Shown: in pieces, positions 1-6,423 of the stretch
Numbering within the stretch: the first letter of the stretch is position 1
How the letters are laid out: every line of letters starts with the position of its first letter
DNA from: Chloroflexota bacterium
GTDB lineage: Bacteria; Chloroflexota; Anaerolineae; Promineifilales; Promineifilaceae
Direction of reading: 5' to 3'
Length of the DNA stretch: 6,620 nt
Assembly (NCBI GenBank): GCA_008501785.1
Contig: QQUD01000821.1
Coordinates: 1 to 6,620, forward strand
Translations under genes and position numbers: made by a program
Notes under the pieces: model-generated
What the model was told of the DNA's origin: nothing
The model's database searches: none
The model's input: the letters and a program-made list of their open reading frames with translations, nothing else

Positions 1-1
1 G

Positions 2-244
2 TTGCAAGGCGTGTTGGGAAAAAATAAGGTTTTTGAAAAAAACCCAATGATGGCTAGTGAAGATTTCAGCTATATGTTGCAACATGTCCCAGGGTGTTAC
101 TTACGACTCGGCGTACGTAAACCAGAGTGGAACCGTGAGTATTCTTTACATACTTCGACATTTAGGATGGATGAAAACGCTATGCGAATTGGGGTGGCTT
201 CTTTAGTGGCCACAACCGTTGAATGGATGCAAACACAGCGGTGA
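2..244 (+). CDS. M20-family amidohydrolase, C-terminal fragment (5' end outside window)
   Basis: Only the last 80 residues are present; the frame is open to the window edge, so the first codon here is internal and not a start. The fragment carries the end of the catalytic domain of M20D-type metallopeptidases/amidohydrolases (the IAA-amino-acid, hippurate and N-acyl-amino-acid hydrolase group). Visible hallmarks are an S-E-D-F motif at fragment residues 19-22, a P-G turn followed by a hydrophobic strand ending in L-G-V, and a late His (fragment residue 50) in an L-H-T-S-T-F-x-x-D-E context, which in this family supplies a metal ligand. The family hydrolyses amide bonds of N-acylated amino acids with a two-metal centre in the cytoplasm; the exact substrate cannot be told from this end. 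It stops 31 bp before a large palindrome that may end its transcript. The family call is good; the specificity is unknown. Confidence 0.85.
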   Translation: MQGVLGKNKVFEKNPMMASEDFSYMLQHVPGCYLRLGVRKPEWNREYSLHTSTFRMDENAMRIGVASLVATTVEWMQTQR

Positions 245-274
245 TTGTTTTCAAGAGTACTGAAAATTCTAAAC

Positions 275-312
275 GCAGGTGAGGAGGAAACGGCCGTTTC
301 TTCCTCACCTGC
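275..312. repeat. 38-bp intergenic palindrome centred on ACGGCCGT; possible terminator or protein-binding site
   Basis: The two 19-base arms (275-293 and 294-312) are complementary at 18 of 19 positions. The exception, 286 against 301, is a G.T mismatch that becomes a G.U pair in RNA. The centre is the octamer ACGGCCGT (290-297). Transcribed, it would form a very stable hairpin 31 nt after the amidohydrolase stop. No run of T follows, so it is not a classical intrinsic terminator. It also lies directly upstream of the trpB promoter, so an operator role is possible. A REP-like or MITE-like dispersed element is a third option. Confidence 0.8.
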
Positions 313-328
313 CCATTATCTACATCGT

Positions 329-337
329 TGCTATAAT
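329..337 (+). promoter_or_regulatory. Extended -10 promoter for trpB
   Basis: A perfect TATAAT (332-337) is preceded by TG at 329-330 with one base between, the extended -10 arrangement that can work without a good -35. No convincing -35 lies 16-18 bp upstream, where the palindrome ends. Transcription would start near 344, giving a leader of about 25 nt. The leader holds the ribosome binding site AAAGGA (356-361), 7 nt before the trpB ATG. The leader is too short for an attenuator or leader peptide. Confidence 0.6.
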
Positions 338-368
338 CCAATCAACACTTTTTTGAAAGGATTTAGCG

Positions 369-1589
369 ATGTCAAAACCTGATTCGACAACCCCTCCCTC
401 AGTTCCCGACGCACGCGGCAAATTTGGACCGTATGGTGGTCAATTCGTACCCGAAACCCTCATGCCTGCTGTTGAGCAGCTTATTCAAGCCTACGATGAG
501 GCGCGAAACGATGCGCAATTTATGGCTGAATTTGAGCATCTATTGCACCATTACGTGGGACGGCCGTCACCCATCACGCACGCCAAACGACTCTCACAAA
601 TGCTGGGTGGGGCGCAAATCTACCTCAAGCGAGAAGATTTGAATCACTCTGGCGCTCACAAAATCAATAATGCACTGGGACAAGCGCTGTTAGCCAAGCG
701 CATGGGTAAGCATCGCATTGTTGCCGAAACAGGTGCGGGGCAGCATGGTGTCGGCAGTGCTACAGCTTGCGCGTTACTGGGGTTGGAATGCATCGTCTAC
801 ATGGGCAGTGTCGATATTGCGCGGCAGCAGCCAAATGTGTATCGCATGAAGCTGCTGGGTGCCAAAGTGGTGCCGGTTAAAAGCGGCAGCAAAACTTTAA
901 AAGACGCCATTAACGAAGCAATTCGAGATTGGGTAACAAACGTCGAGTCTACGCACTACTTACTCGGTTCAGTCCTTGGTCCGCATCCGTATCCGATGAT
1001 GGTGCGCGACTTTCAGAGTGTGATTGGCATTGAGGCGCGGCAGCAGATGTTGGATGGTTACGGCCGTTTACCCGACACCATCATCGCCTGCGTAGGTGGC
1101 GGCAGCAACGCCATGGGCATCTTCCACGCCTTCCGCGACGACGAAGAAATCGATCTGGTTGGGGTTGAAGCCGGGGGTGAAAGCATTGAAAGCGGCAGGC
1201 ATGCGGCTCGTTTTGCCGACTTGAACATTGCCCGCATTGGCGTTTTGCACGGCACCAAAAGCTACGTCATGCAAACATCCGATGGTCAAATCATGGAAAC
1301 GCACAGCATCAGCGCTGGCCTCGACTACCCCAGCGTGGGACCCGAACACGCATGGCTGCGCGATCAAGAACGTGCATTCTACACCTATGCCACCGATGAA
1401 GAAGCATTGGCGGCCTTCAAAACATTGTGTGAAACTGAAGGGATTATCCCCGCTTTAGAATCCAGTCATGCCGTTGCCGAAGCAATCAAACTGGCTCCCA
1501 AAATGCAGCCCGATCAAACCATCTTGGTAAACTTGAGTGGTCGCGGCGATAAAGATTTGAATACGGTTATGAATGCGTTAGATTTATAA
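369..1589 (+). CDS. trpB: Tryptophan synthase beta chain
   Basis: This is a complete 406-residue TrpB, the normal length for the TrpB1 subtype. It is a PLP enzyme that condenses indole with L-serine to make L-tryptophan, usually in an alpha2beta2 complex with TrpA that channels indole. The N-terminal [14 protein letters not shown] signature spans about residues 18-30. The PLP Schiff-base lysine is K98 in H-K-I-N-N-A. The catalytic acid-base Glu is E120 in A-E-T-G-A-G-Q-H-G. The PLP phosphate loop G-G-G-S-N-A-M-G is at 243-250, L-D-Y-P-S-V-G-P at 318-325, and the cofactor-ring serine S390 in L-S-G-R-G-D-K-D. The ATG at 369 has AAAGGA 7 nt upstream. No active-site residue is missing, so it should be functional. 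No trpA is adjacent: the next gene is a DUF218 protein 5 nt downstream. Two ACGGCCGT octamers lie inside the gene (560, 1060). Confidence 0.97.
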   Translation: MSKPDSTTPPSVPDARGKFGPYGGQFVPETLMPAVEQLIQAYDEARNDAQFMAEFEHLLHHYVGRPSPITHAKRLSQMLGGAQIYLKREDLNHSGAHKINNALGQALLAKRMGKHRIVAETGAGQHGVGSATACALLGLECIVYMGSVDIARQQPNVYRMKLLGAKVVPVKSGSKTLKDAINEAIRDWVTNVESTHYLLGSVLGPHPYPMMVRDFQSVIGIEARQQMLDGYGRLPDTIIACVGGGSNAMGIFHAFRDDEEIDLVGVEAGGESIESGRHAARFADLNIARIGVLHGTKSYVMQTSDGQIMETHSISAGLDYPSVGPEHAWLRDQERAFYTYATDEEALAAFKTLCETEGIIPALESSHAVAEAIKLAPKMQPDQTILVNLSGRGDKDLNTVMNALDL

Positions 1590-1594
1590 GCAGT

Positions 1595-2185
1595 ATGATT
1601 GAAACACTTTCAGTAATTTTTGTCTGTTTGCTATTAATTTATCTGCTTCTGTTGTGGCTTGGATTCTGGTTGCGACATGAATCAAGATTTGACAAACCGG
1701 CAGATGCCGCCATTGTGATGGGGTCTTTCCCCATGAAAGCATTGCCACGGGTGCAGAAGGCGGCCCAACTATATCATCAAGGATTGGTACGTAAATTGAT
1801 CCTATCCGGCAAACCGCTCAATGGAACTTTGACTGAAGCACAGTGGATGTATCAAGAAGCTACCAAGTTAGGTGTCCCGAAAGTCGATCTAATTCTTGAG
1901 GAATGTGCAACCAATAGTAAAGAAAATATGCTGTACGCTCGCCCAATTATTGAGAAGCACAATTTCAAGTCAGTTATTATTATTCAACAAGAGTTTTCGC
2001 AAGTTCGTGGCTTTTTAACAGCCAAAAAGCAATTTGCAGATTTGTCGCTGCGGTTAATCAACCAACCAGCTTCAGCCGAACCATATTGGAATCGTTGGAC
2101 CTGGATGTTTCATAGAATTGGTTGGCGCTATACCTGGACAACCGTGTCACGTCTTTTCAAATATCGTTTGAAAGGAGACATATAA
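1595..2185 (+). CDS. DUF218 / YdcF-SanA-like membrane-anchored protein
   Basis: This 196-residue protein begins with one hydrophobic segment (about residues 5-25, rich in L, I and V) and continues as a single soluble domain. The domain follows the DUF218 pattern: D-A-A-I-V-M-G-S strand (about 37-44), an R-x-x-K-A-A-x-L-Y helix, L-I-L-S-G-K strand, E-A-x-x-M helix, L-G-V-P, a late L-E-E-C-A-T-N-S-K-E-N motif (the usual T/S-x-N-T-x-E-N), then a buried I-I-I strand and Q-Q-E-F-S-Q-V-R. Members such as YdcF and SanA are linked to envelope integrity, but their chemistry is unsettled, so no function is assigned. The family's usual histidine (F-H-x-x-R) is Ser here. The ATG lies 5 nt after the trpB stop with no clear ribosome binding site, suggesting translational coupling to trpB. 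Confidence 0.8.
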   Translation: MIETLSVIFVCLLLIYLLLLWLGFWLRHESRFDKPADAAIVMGSFPMKALPRVQKAAQLYHQGLVRKLILSGKPLNGTLTEAQWMYQEATKLGVPKVDLILEECATNSKENMLYARPIIEKHNFKSVIIIQQEFSQVRGFLTAKKQFADLSLRLINQPASAEPYWNRWTWMFHRIGWRYTWTTVSRLFKYRLKGDI

Positions 2186-2209
2186 AAAACGGCCCAATCC
2201 ATCAACGAT

Positions 2210-2476
2210 TCATGTGATTCTCAATTCGTAACGAGCACCTGCTTGCATCATCTGACGTACAACGATGTGGTGAAACGGCCGTTCTTCCGGCACCCCTTCC
2301 TGCTTCATCCCCAACAAACGAACAAACCCCCAGCGCACGGCATATAAAAAAATAAGCCACCCAGGATGATAAGACATCATACCCGCAATAAACAAACGCA
2401 TCGGTAAATCCGCCGCAACCGTGACAGAGCAATCGAAGGCATCATTTGCTCTCTGCCAACCAAAATAGTGGACATC
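2210..2476 (-). pseudogene. Decayed small gene, probably DUF2867-like, with an internal deletion
   Basis: On the minus strand one frame stays open from 2476 (just after an in-frame TAA at 2479-2477) to TGA at 2212-2210, 88 codons. It has no start codon before the ATG at 2401, which has no good ribosome binding site. The first part reads like the N-terminal half of DUF2867 proteins: D-A-F-D-C-S-V-T-V-A-A-D-L-P, then P-G-W-L-I-F-L-Y-A-V-R-W-G-F-V-R-L-L-G-M-K. The end, P-F-H-H-I-V-V-R-Q-M-M, looks like that family's C-terminal P-F-H-x-x-I-V motif, but the central part that should lie between is missing. The two parts meet at the ACGGCCGT copy at 2275-2282, which encodes R-P flanked by E and F. 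Further upstream the same frame has more stops. The family match is from memory of the pattern and is uncertain; an intact 63-aa protein from 2401 is the alternative. It is convergent with the DUF218 gene, 24 bp away. Confidence 0.4.
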
Positions 2477-2548
2477 TTATCTAAGTTTTCACGCAAATTT
2501 CCCATTGATTAGGTAAGTGGTCATAATGATCATCGTTCTCAAGCATTG

Positions 2549-2554
2549 TATAAT
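2549..2554 (+). promoter_or_regulatory. Likely -10 element of the histidine kinase operon
   Basis: A perfect TATAAT sits about 55 bp before the kinase start in AT-rich DNA. No good -35 is visible at normal spacing (the 16-18 bp options are close to ATGATC/TGATCA), so an activator or an alternative start is possible. The rest of 2477-2608 shows no RNA gene or other repeat. Confidence 0.4.
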
Positions 2555-2608
2555 TTTACAGTTAACCACATGTTGTTTAGCAATTAATGACCGAGTTTGG
2601 AAATGATT

Positions 2609-4015
2609 ATGCAAAAATCAATAACAAAAACACAACCCCGAAACAGCTTCTTGCACAATTTGAACAAAATACTGGATGTTCAAAAAAGTGATGCAGATGC
2701 CCAACGACGTTCGAAGATACTTAATGTCATGTTATTTGGGGTGTTAGTGCTTATTATTATTGCTTTTTTTGTAATCACTTTTATGTTAATCATGGGATTG
2801 ATGAGCCGTTCAGATACGGATATTTTCTATAGCGCCTTATCAGTGTCAGCAGGCATCATAGCCATCAGTTATCTGATAAACCGGCGTTACTCTGAAGAAT
2901 TAGCGGCTTCCATCTTCTTATTATTTCTGTCAACCCTGTTCTATCTTACCGACACTCCCTATGAATCTATTTGGGGTCAAAACATGATTGTGATGGCGCT
3001 TCCTGTCATTATGGCAAGCGTCATCCTGCGCCCTACATCTAGTTTTATCGTAGCAACCGCCCTAAACATTTTCTTTATTATTGTTTCTGCAACGCAATCT
3101 TTTTCTGCAAACTATGTCGGCATGTTAGCCTATTATTCAATCGCATTTGTTGCATGGCTCTCAGCTAGCACGTTGGAAAATGCACTTAAAGATTTAAGAA
3201 TCTTAAATCAAGAATTGGATGTTCGTGTGGTCAACAGAACCAAAGAGCTGCAAATCGCAAATTCAGAACTGCGTCAAGCACGTGACAAAGCAATTGAAGC
3301 AAGCGTTTTTAAAAGTCAACTAACCGCCAAAGCCAGCCATGAACTCCGTACACCGCTTGGATCCATCATTGGATTTTCCGAAATGTTGCGTGGTGGGCAT
3401 TTTGGCGCGGTCAACGAAAACCAAAAGAAACGATTAACAAAAATTATTGATATAACCAATCACCTCACCAAACTCATTAATAATTGGCTAGACCAGGCGC
3501 AGCTTGAATCTGGAAGACTCAAACTGAACATCCATCCTTTCTCGGTGCGTCAGTTATCTGAATCCGTTGCAGATACGATGCTGGTTCTTACACAAGAAAA
3601 AGAGCTAAATTTTAGTTGCCGTGTTGAAAAAGAATTCCCTCCGGTTATCTTTGGAGATGAAGATCGGCTACATCAAATTTTGGTCAATTTGATAGGAAAC
3701 GCGATAAAATATACAGATAAAGGGTCTATTCACTCACAAATATACCTACCCGATGAGAATCACTGGGCAATCGCTATAAAAGATAGTGGTTGTGGAATCT
3801 CAGTGGATGCGTTACCATTTATTTTTGAATCTTTTCATCAGGTTGATGGTACTCGAACCCGAAAACATGAAGGGTTTGGATTGGGTCTATCAATTGTGAA
3901 ACAGTTGGTTGACCTGATGGAGGGAGAAATATATGTGGACAGTCAAGTAAATAAAGGCAGCACCTTTACTGTGGTTTTGCCTTTAATGCCAGTATCAGAA
4001 AAACAAATAGGATAG
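2609..4015 (+). CDS. Membrane sensor histidine kinase with six predicted TM helices
   Basis: This is a 468-residue kinase counted from the ATG at 2609. That start is preferred over TTG 2597 and ATG 2603 because GGA at 2599-2601 is then 7 nt upstream. A polar N-terminus is followed by six predicted membrane helices (about 38-65, 72-90, 97-113, 125-140, 145-162, 168-187) with no sizeable extracellular loop and no recognised sensor domain. A charged coiled-coil-like linker (about 188-236) replaces HAMP or PAS. The kinase core is complete: H box S-H-E-L-R-T-P-L with phospho-acceptor H244, N box N-L-I-G-N-A (N360/N364), G1 D-S-G-C-G (392-396), F box F-I-F-E-S-F (404-409) and G2 G-F-G-L-G-L-S-I-V (422-430). 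It should autophosphorylate and pass phosphate to the receiver encoded 6 nt downstream. The membrane-embedded sensor suggests a signal in or near the bilayer (inference). Base composition is visibly AT-richer than trpB and the ABC genes. Confidence 0.93.
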   Translation: MQKSITKTQPRNSFLHNLNKILDVQKSDADAQRRSKILNVMLFGVLVLIIIAFFVITFMLIMGLMSRSDTDIFYSALSVSAGIIAISYLINRRYSEELAASIFLLFLSTLFYLTDTPYESIWGQNMIVMALPVIMASVILRPTSSFIVATALNIFFIIVSATQSFSANYVGMLAYYSIAFVAWLSASTLENALKDLRILNQELDVRVVNRTKELQIANSELRQARDKAIEASVFKSQLTAKASHELRTPLGSIIGFSEMLRGGHFGAVNENQKKRLTKIIDITNHLTKLINNWLDQAQLESGRLKLNIHPFSVRQLSESVADTMLVLTQEKELNFSCRVEKEFPPVIFGDEDRLHQILVNLIGNAIKYTDKGSIHSQIYLPDENHWAIAIKDSGCGISVDALPFIFESFHQVDGTRTRKHEGFGLGLSIVKQLVDLMEGEIYVDSQVNKGSTFTVVLPLMPVSEKQIG

Positions 4016-4021
4016 TTGCAC

Positions 4022-4393
4022 ATGAATAATCAGTTCGCTCTAATTGTTGAAGATAATGAAGATACCGCAGAGATTTTTGAAGCGGCATTTATTGAAGCTG
4101 GATTTCAAACTGAAGTTATTAGCGATGGGCAAACTGCCATGTATCGATTGCAAAAAACGGTTCCAAATCTGCTATTACTCGATCTTCACTTGCCATCCTT
4201 ATCGGGCGACAAGATTCTTGATAACATTATTAAAGATGAAAGATTAGCAGATATGCGTGTTATTGTAGCCAGTGCTGATGGTCAATTAGCAACTTATCAG
4301 GGCATGAAAAACAAAGATAAATTGATGATCTTGCAAAAGCCAGTTAGTTTTGATCAGCTCACCATTTTGGCAAAGCGACTTGCCAAAGCCTAA
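4022..4393 (+). CDS. Stand-alone receiver-domain response regulator
   Basis: This 123-residue protein is a single REC domain with no output domain. All phosphorylation residues are in place: the acidic pair E10-D11 in I-V-E-D-N, phospho-acceptor D54 in L-L-L-D-L-H-L-P, the switch Ser S84 in V-A-S-A-D (Thr or Ser in the family), and K106-P107 in L-Q-K-P. ATG 4022 is chosen over the in-frame TTG at 4016 because AGGA at 4009-4012, inside the end of the kinase gene, is 9 nt upstream. It lies 6 nt after the kinase stop, so the two form an operon and almost certainly a cognate pair. With no DNA-binding or enzymatic part it must act through protein contacts or a phosphorelay; the target is not in this window. 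Confidence 0.93.
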   Translation: MNNQFALIVEDNEDTAEIFEAAFIEAGFQTEVISDGQTAMYRLQKTVPNLLLLDLHLPSLSGDKILDNIIKDERLADMRVIVASADGQLATYQGMKNKDKLMILQKPVSFDQLTILAKRLAKA

Positions 4394-4401
4394 TCTGTAT
4401 G

Positions 4402-4435
4402 ATGTGAGATGATACGGCCGTTTCCCCTCCCACAT
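4402..4435. repeat. Imperfect palindrome around ACGGCCGT downstream of the receiver gene
   Basis: ATGTG (4402-4406) pairs with CACAT (4431-4435) and the core ACGGCCGT (4414-4421) pairs with itself; the stretch between is only partly complementary and needs bulges. It begins 8 nt after the receiver stop. It shares the G-T-G-A-G start, core and C-A-C end with the 275-312 palindrome, which suggests two members of one element family at different stages of decay. A terminator role is possible, but no T-tract follows. Confidence 0.35.
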
Positions 4436-4514
4436 TCCACCCAGCAAAATATCATAAAATGAGTTTTTCCTGAGACAATGTGACCCTAGCACTGTGCTTA
4501 CTGATCATTACGGG

Positions 4515-4543
4515 TAGACAAAGTAGCATTTTTAGCATAAAAT
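4515..4543 (+). promoter_or_regulatory. Sigma70-type promoter for the ABC exporter operon
   Basis: TAGACA (4515-4520, 5 of 6 to TTGACA) and TAAAAT (4538-4543, 5 of 6 to TATAAT) are separated by exactly 17 bp. Transcription would begin near 4550, immediately before the 22-bp inverted repeat, giving a leader of about 37 nt. Confidence 0.65.
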
Positions 4544-4552
4544 GGAAGGCTG

Positions 4553-4574
4553 TTGTTAGACATTTGTCTAACAA
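4553..4574. promoter_or_regulatory. 22-bp perfect inverted repeat, probable repressor operator
   Basis: Two perfect 10-bp arms, TTGTTAGACA and TGTCTAACAA, flank a TT centre. It sits a few bases after the predicted start of transcription and one base before the strong ribosome binding site AAGGAGG (4576-4582). Size and position suit a dimeric repressor of the TetR, MarR or PadR kind that commonly controls multidrug ABC exporters; I cannot say which. As RNA it would form a stem abutting the ribosome binding site, so post-transcriptional control is the alternative. Confidence 0.65.
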
Positions 4575-4586
4575 GAAGGAGGAACT

Positions 4587-6422
4587 ATGCCAGAAAATGG
4601 TATACAAAACCCTGACCCTACCCCTGCTAATAAACTAAAAGTTTATCAGCGGCTATTTGGGTATTTACGGCCGTATTGGAAACAAGTCCTCATCGGTTAT
4701 ACAGGCATGTTGGCCGCTGCGGGACTCAACCTCATCGTCCCTCAAATCATCGAAGATGCCATTGACAATGGTCTGGCAGCCGGGGATCCCGCAGCCTTGT
4801 TCATCGCGGGTGGCATCATTTTAGTGATTGCCTTCGTGCGCGGCATCGCTGCCTTTGGGCAAAGGTTCTATGGCGAATGGCTCACTTTCCGCGTCGCATA
4901 CGACCTGCGCAATCACTTCTACAACAGCGTTCAATACCTACCGTTCTCATTTCATGATCGCAGCCACACGGGCGACATGATGAGCCGCGCTACCAGCGAC
5001 GTCACTGAAACAGAGCGGTTTATCGGCATTGGGTTGATGGATTTATCGGCCACCTTATTGTTGTTGTTCGGCGTTATTGGGGCCATGCTGTGGGAAAATT
5101 GGCAGCTTTCGCTGTATGTAATGGGGCCATTCATCATTTTGGTCATTGCCACAACACGCTTTGGTAACACGGTTCGCCCCATGTTCAAGGGCATTCAAGA
5201 GCAGATGGGCGTGCTCTCAACCACCATGCAAGAAAGCATGACAGGTATTCGCGTGGTCAAGGCGTTTGCCCGGGAACCCTATGAATTGCAGAAATTTGAC
5301 AAAGAAAATGATGGGTGGTTTGACCGTCGCTATACCCTCATCCAAACATGGGCAAACAACTGGCCCTTCTTCACCTTCCTCGTTTCGATTAGCATCTTTT
5401 TATTGCTATGGTTCGGTGGCCCAAGTGCGATTGCGGGTGAAATTACCATTGGTTCTCTCTTCGCGCTAATTTCGTATGTGCTCATGATGGCTGCACCCGT
5501 ACAGCGACTGGGTTTTTTAGTCAACTTAGCTGCAACAGCAGGAGCCAGCGCGGGACGTGTTTTTGCGATTATGGATACTCCTAATGAGGTTGCAGACCGA
5601 TCTGATGCTATTGAGTTAACGAATGCGAATGGTGATGTAGTCTTTGAAAACGTGGGGTTCTCTTATCGGGAAGGGGTGAATGTCCTCGAAGACGTCAGTT
5701 TCTATGCTTCACCAGGGCAAAAGGTGGCGCTGATTGGCCCCACCGGCTCAGGCAAATCAACCGTAACTAATTTGATCCCCCGATTTTACGAGGCCAGTGC
5801 CGGACGTATTTTGATTGATGGGCATGATGTGCGCGATTTGACGCTGCACAGTTTGCGAAAACATATCGGTATTGTCCTGCAAGACCCGTTTTTGTTTAGT
5901 CAAACAGTGGCCGAGAATATTGCATACGGCCGTCCCAACGCCACCAACGCAGAAATTGAAGCGGCAGCAAAAGCAGCTCGTGCTTATGACTTTATTCAAG
6001 AGCTGCCAGATGGATTAGATACGCGCACCGGTGAACGAGGTGTCAATCTAAGTGGCGGACAAAAGCAGCGTATTGCCATCGCCCGCGCCTTGATTACAGA
6101 CCCGCGCATCTTAATTCTGGATGATTCGACCAGCAGTGTAGACACTGAAACTGAGCATTTGATTCAACAAGCGCTCGAAGTGCTGATGGAAGGACGCACA
6201 ACCTTTATCATCGCACAGCGCCTGCTTACGCTAAAGAATGCGGATTATATTTTGGTGTTGGATAACGGCCGTATTGTCGAACGCGGCAAACACGATACCC
6301 TGCTGGCAAACAATGGCCTGTACAAAGAAATTTACGACTTGCAGTTAAAAGATCAGGAAGAGTTTGTGGCGCTGCAAGAGCGGATGGCGGTAGATGGGTT
6401 TACCGACCACGAGGTGAACTAA
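4587..6422 (+). CDS. ABC exporter half-transporter with degenerate ATP site (TM287-like subunit)
   Basis: This is a complete 611-residue type IV ABC exporter half: a cytoplasmic elbow (L-F-G-Y-L-R-P-Y-W, about 23-31), six membrane helices (roughly 34-51, 71-90, 148-168, 172-190, 258-276, 286-303), then the nucleotide-binding domain. Walker A G-P-T-G-S-G-K-S-T is at 384-392, Q-loop Gln at 432, signature L-S-G-G-Q at 488-492, and Walker B L-I-L-D-D with the D-loop S-S-V-D near 509-519. Two residues depart from the canonical site: the catalytic Glu after Walker B is Asp (D513) and the H-loop His is Gln (Q544 in I-A-Q-R). This pair is typical of the subunit that forms the degenerate site in heterodimeric exporters such as TM287/288. 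It probably exports drugs or lipids; the substrate is unknown. The start is firm: AAGGAGG (4576-4582) is 4 nt upstream. One base separates it from the next ABC gene. Confidence 0.95.
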   Translation: MPENGIQNPDPTPANKLKVYQRLFGYLRPYWKQVLIGYTGMLAAAGLNLIVPQIIEDAIDNGLAAGDPAALFIAGGIILVIAFVRGIAAFGQRFYGEWLTFRVAYDLRNHFYNSVQYLPFSFHDRSHTGDMMSRATSDVTETERFIGIGLMDLSATLLLLFGVIGAMLWENWQLSLYVMGPFIILVIATTRFGNTVRPMFKGIQEQMGVLSTTMQESMTGIRVVKAFAREPYELQKFDKENDGWFDRRYTLIQTWANNWPFFTFLVSISIFLLLWFGGPSAIAGEITIGSLFALISYVLMMAAPVQRLGFLVNLAATAGASAGRVFAIMDTPNEVADRSDAIELTNANGDVVFENVGFSYREGVNVLEDVSFYASPGQKVALIGPTGSGKSTVTNLIPRFYEASAGRILIDGHDVRDLTLHSLRKHIGIVLQDPFLFSQTVAENIAYGRPNATNAEIEAAAKAARAYDFIQELPDGLDTRTGERGVNLSGGQKQRIAIARALITDPRILILDDSTSSVDTETEHLIQQALEVLMEGRTTFIIAQRLLTLKNADYILVLDNGRIVERGKHDTLLANNGLYKEIYDLQLKDQEEFVALQERMAVDGFTDHEVN

Positions 6423-6423
6423 C

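Noticed and set aside
313..368. A trp leader peptide, attenuator or T-box ahead of trpB
   Set aside because: The predicted leader is only about 25 nt, contains no Trp codon run, and the hairpin lies upstream of the promoter.
1058..1367. Two overlapping minus-strand open frames inside trpB
   Set aside because: They are antisense shadows of a gene with clear, continuous TrpB motifs and have no ribosome binding site or family resemblance.
2186..2196. A possible eleventh, degenerate octamer (ACGGCCCA) after the DUF218 stop
   Set aside because: It differs at two of eight positions and has no surrounding dyad, so it is not counted.
2202..2432. A 76-codon minus-strand frame overlapping the DUF2867-like remnant
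   Set aside because: Its Cys- and Ala-rich translation has no domain character, and the neighbouring frame gives the more protein-like sequence.
2377..2505. A 42-codon minus-strand frame with two ATG starts upstream of the remnant
   Set aside because: I see no similarity to anything. It could be the frameshifted N-terminus of the decayed gene, but the evidence is too thin to call.
4286..4492. A 68-codon minus-strand frame over the receiver end and intergenic region
   Set aside because: It is antisense to a clear REC domain and crosses a hairpin and intergenic DNA; the translation looks random.
4488..4498. Short dyad AGCAC-T-GTGCT before the exporter promoter
   Set aside because: Five-bp arms are common by chance, and it lies upstream of the promoter without a recognisable regulator consensus.
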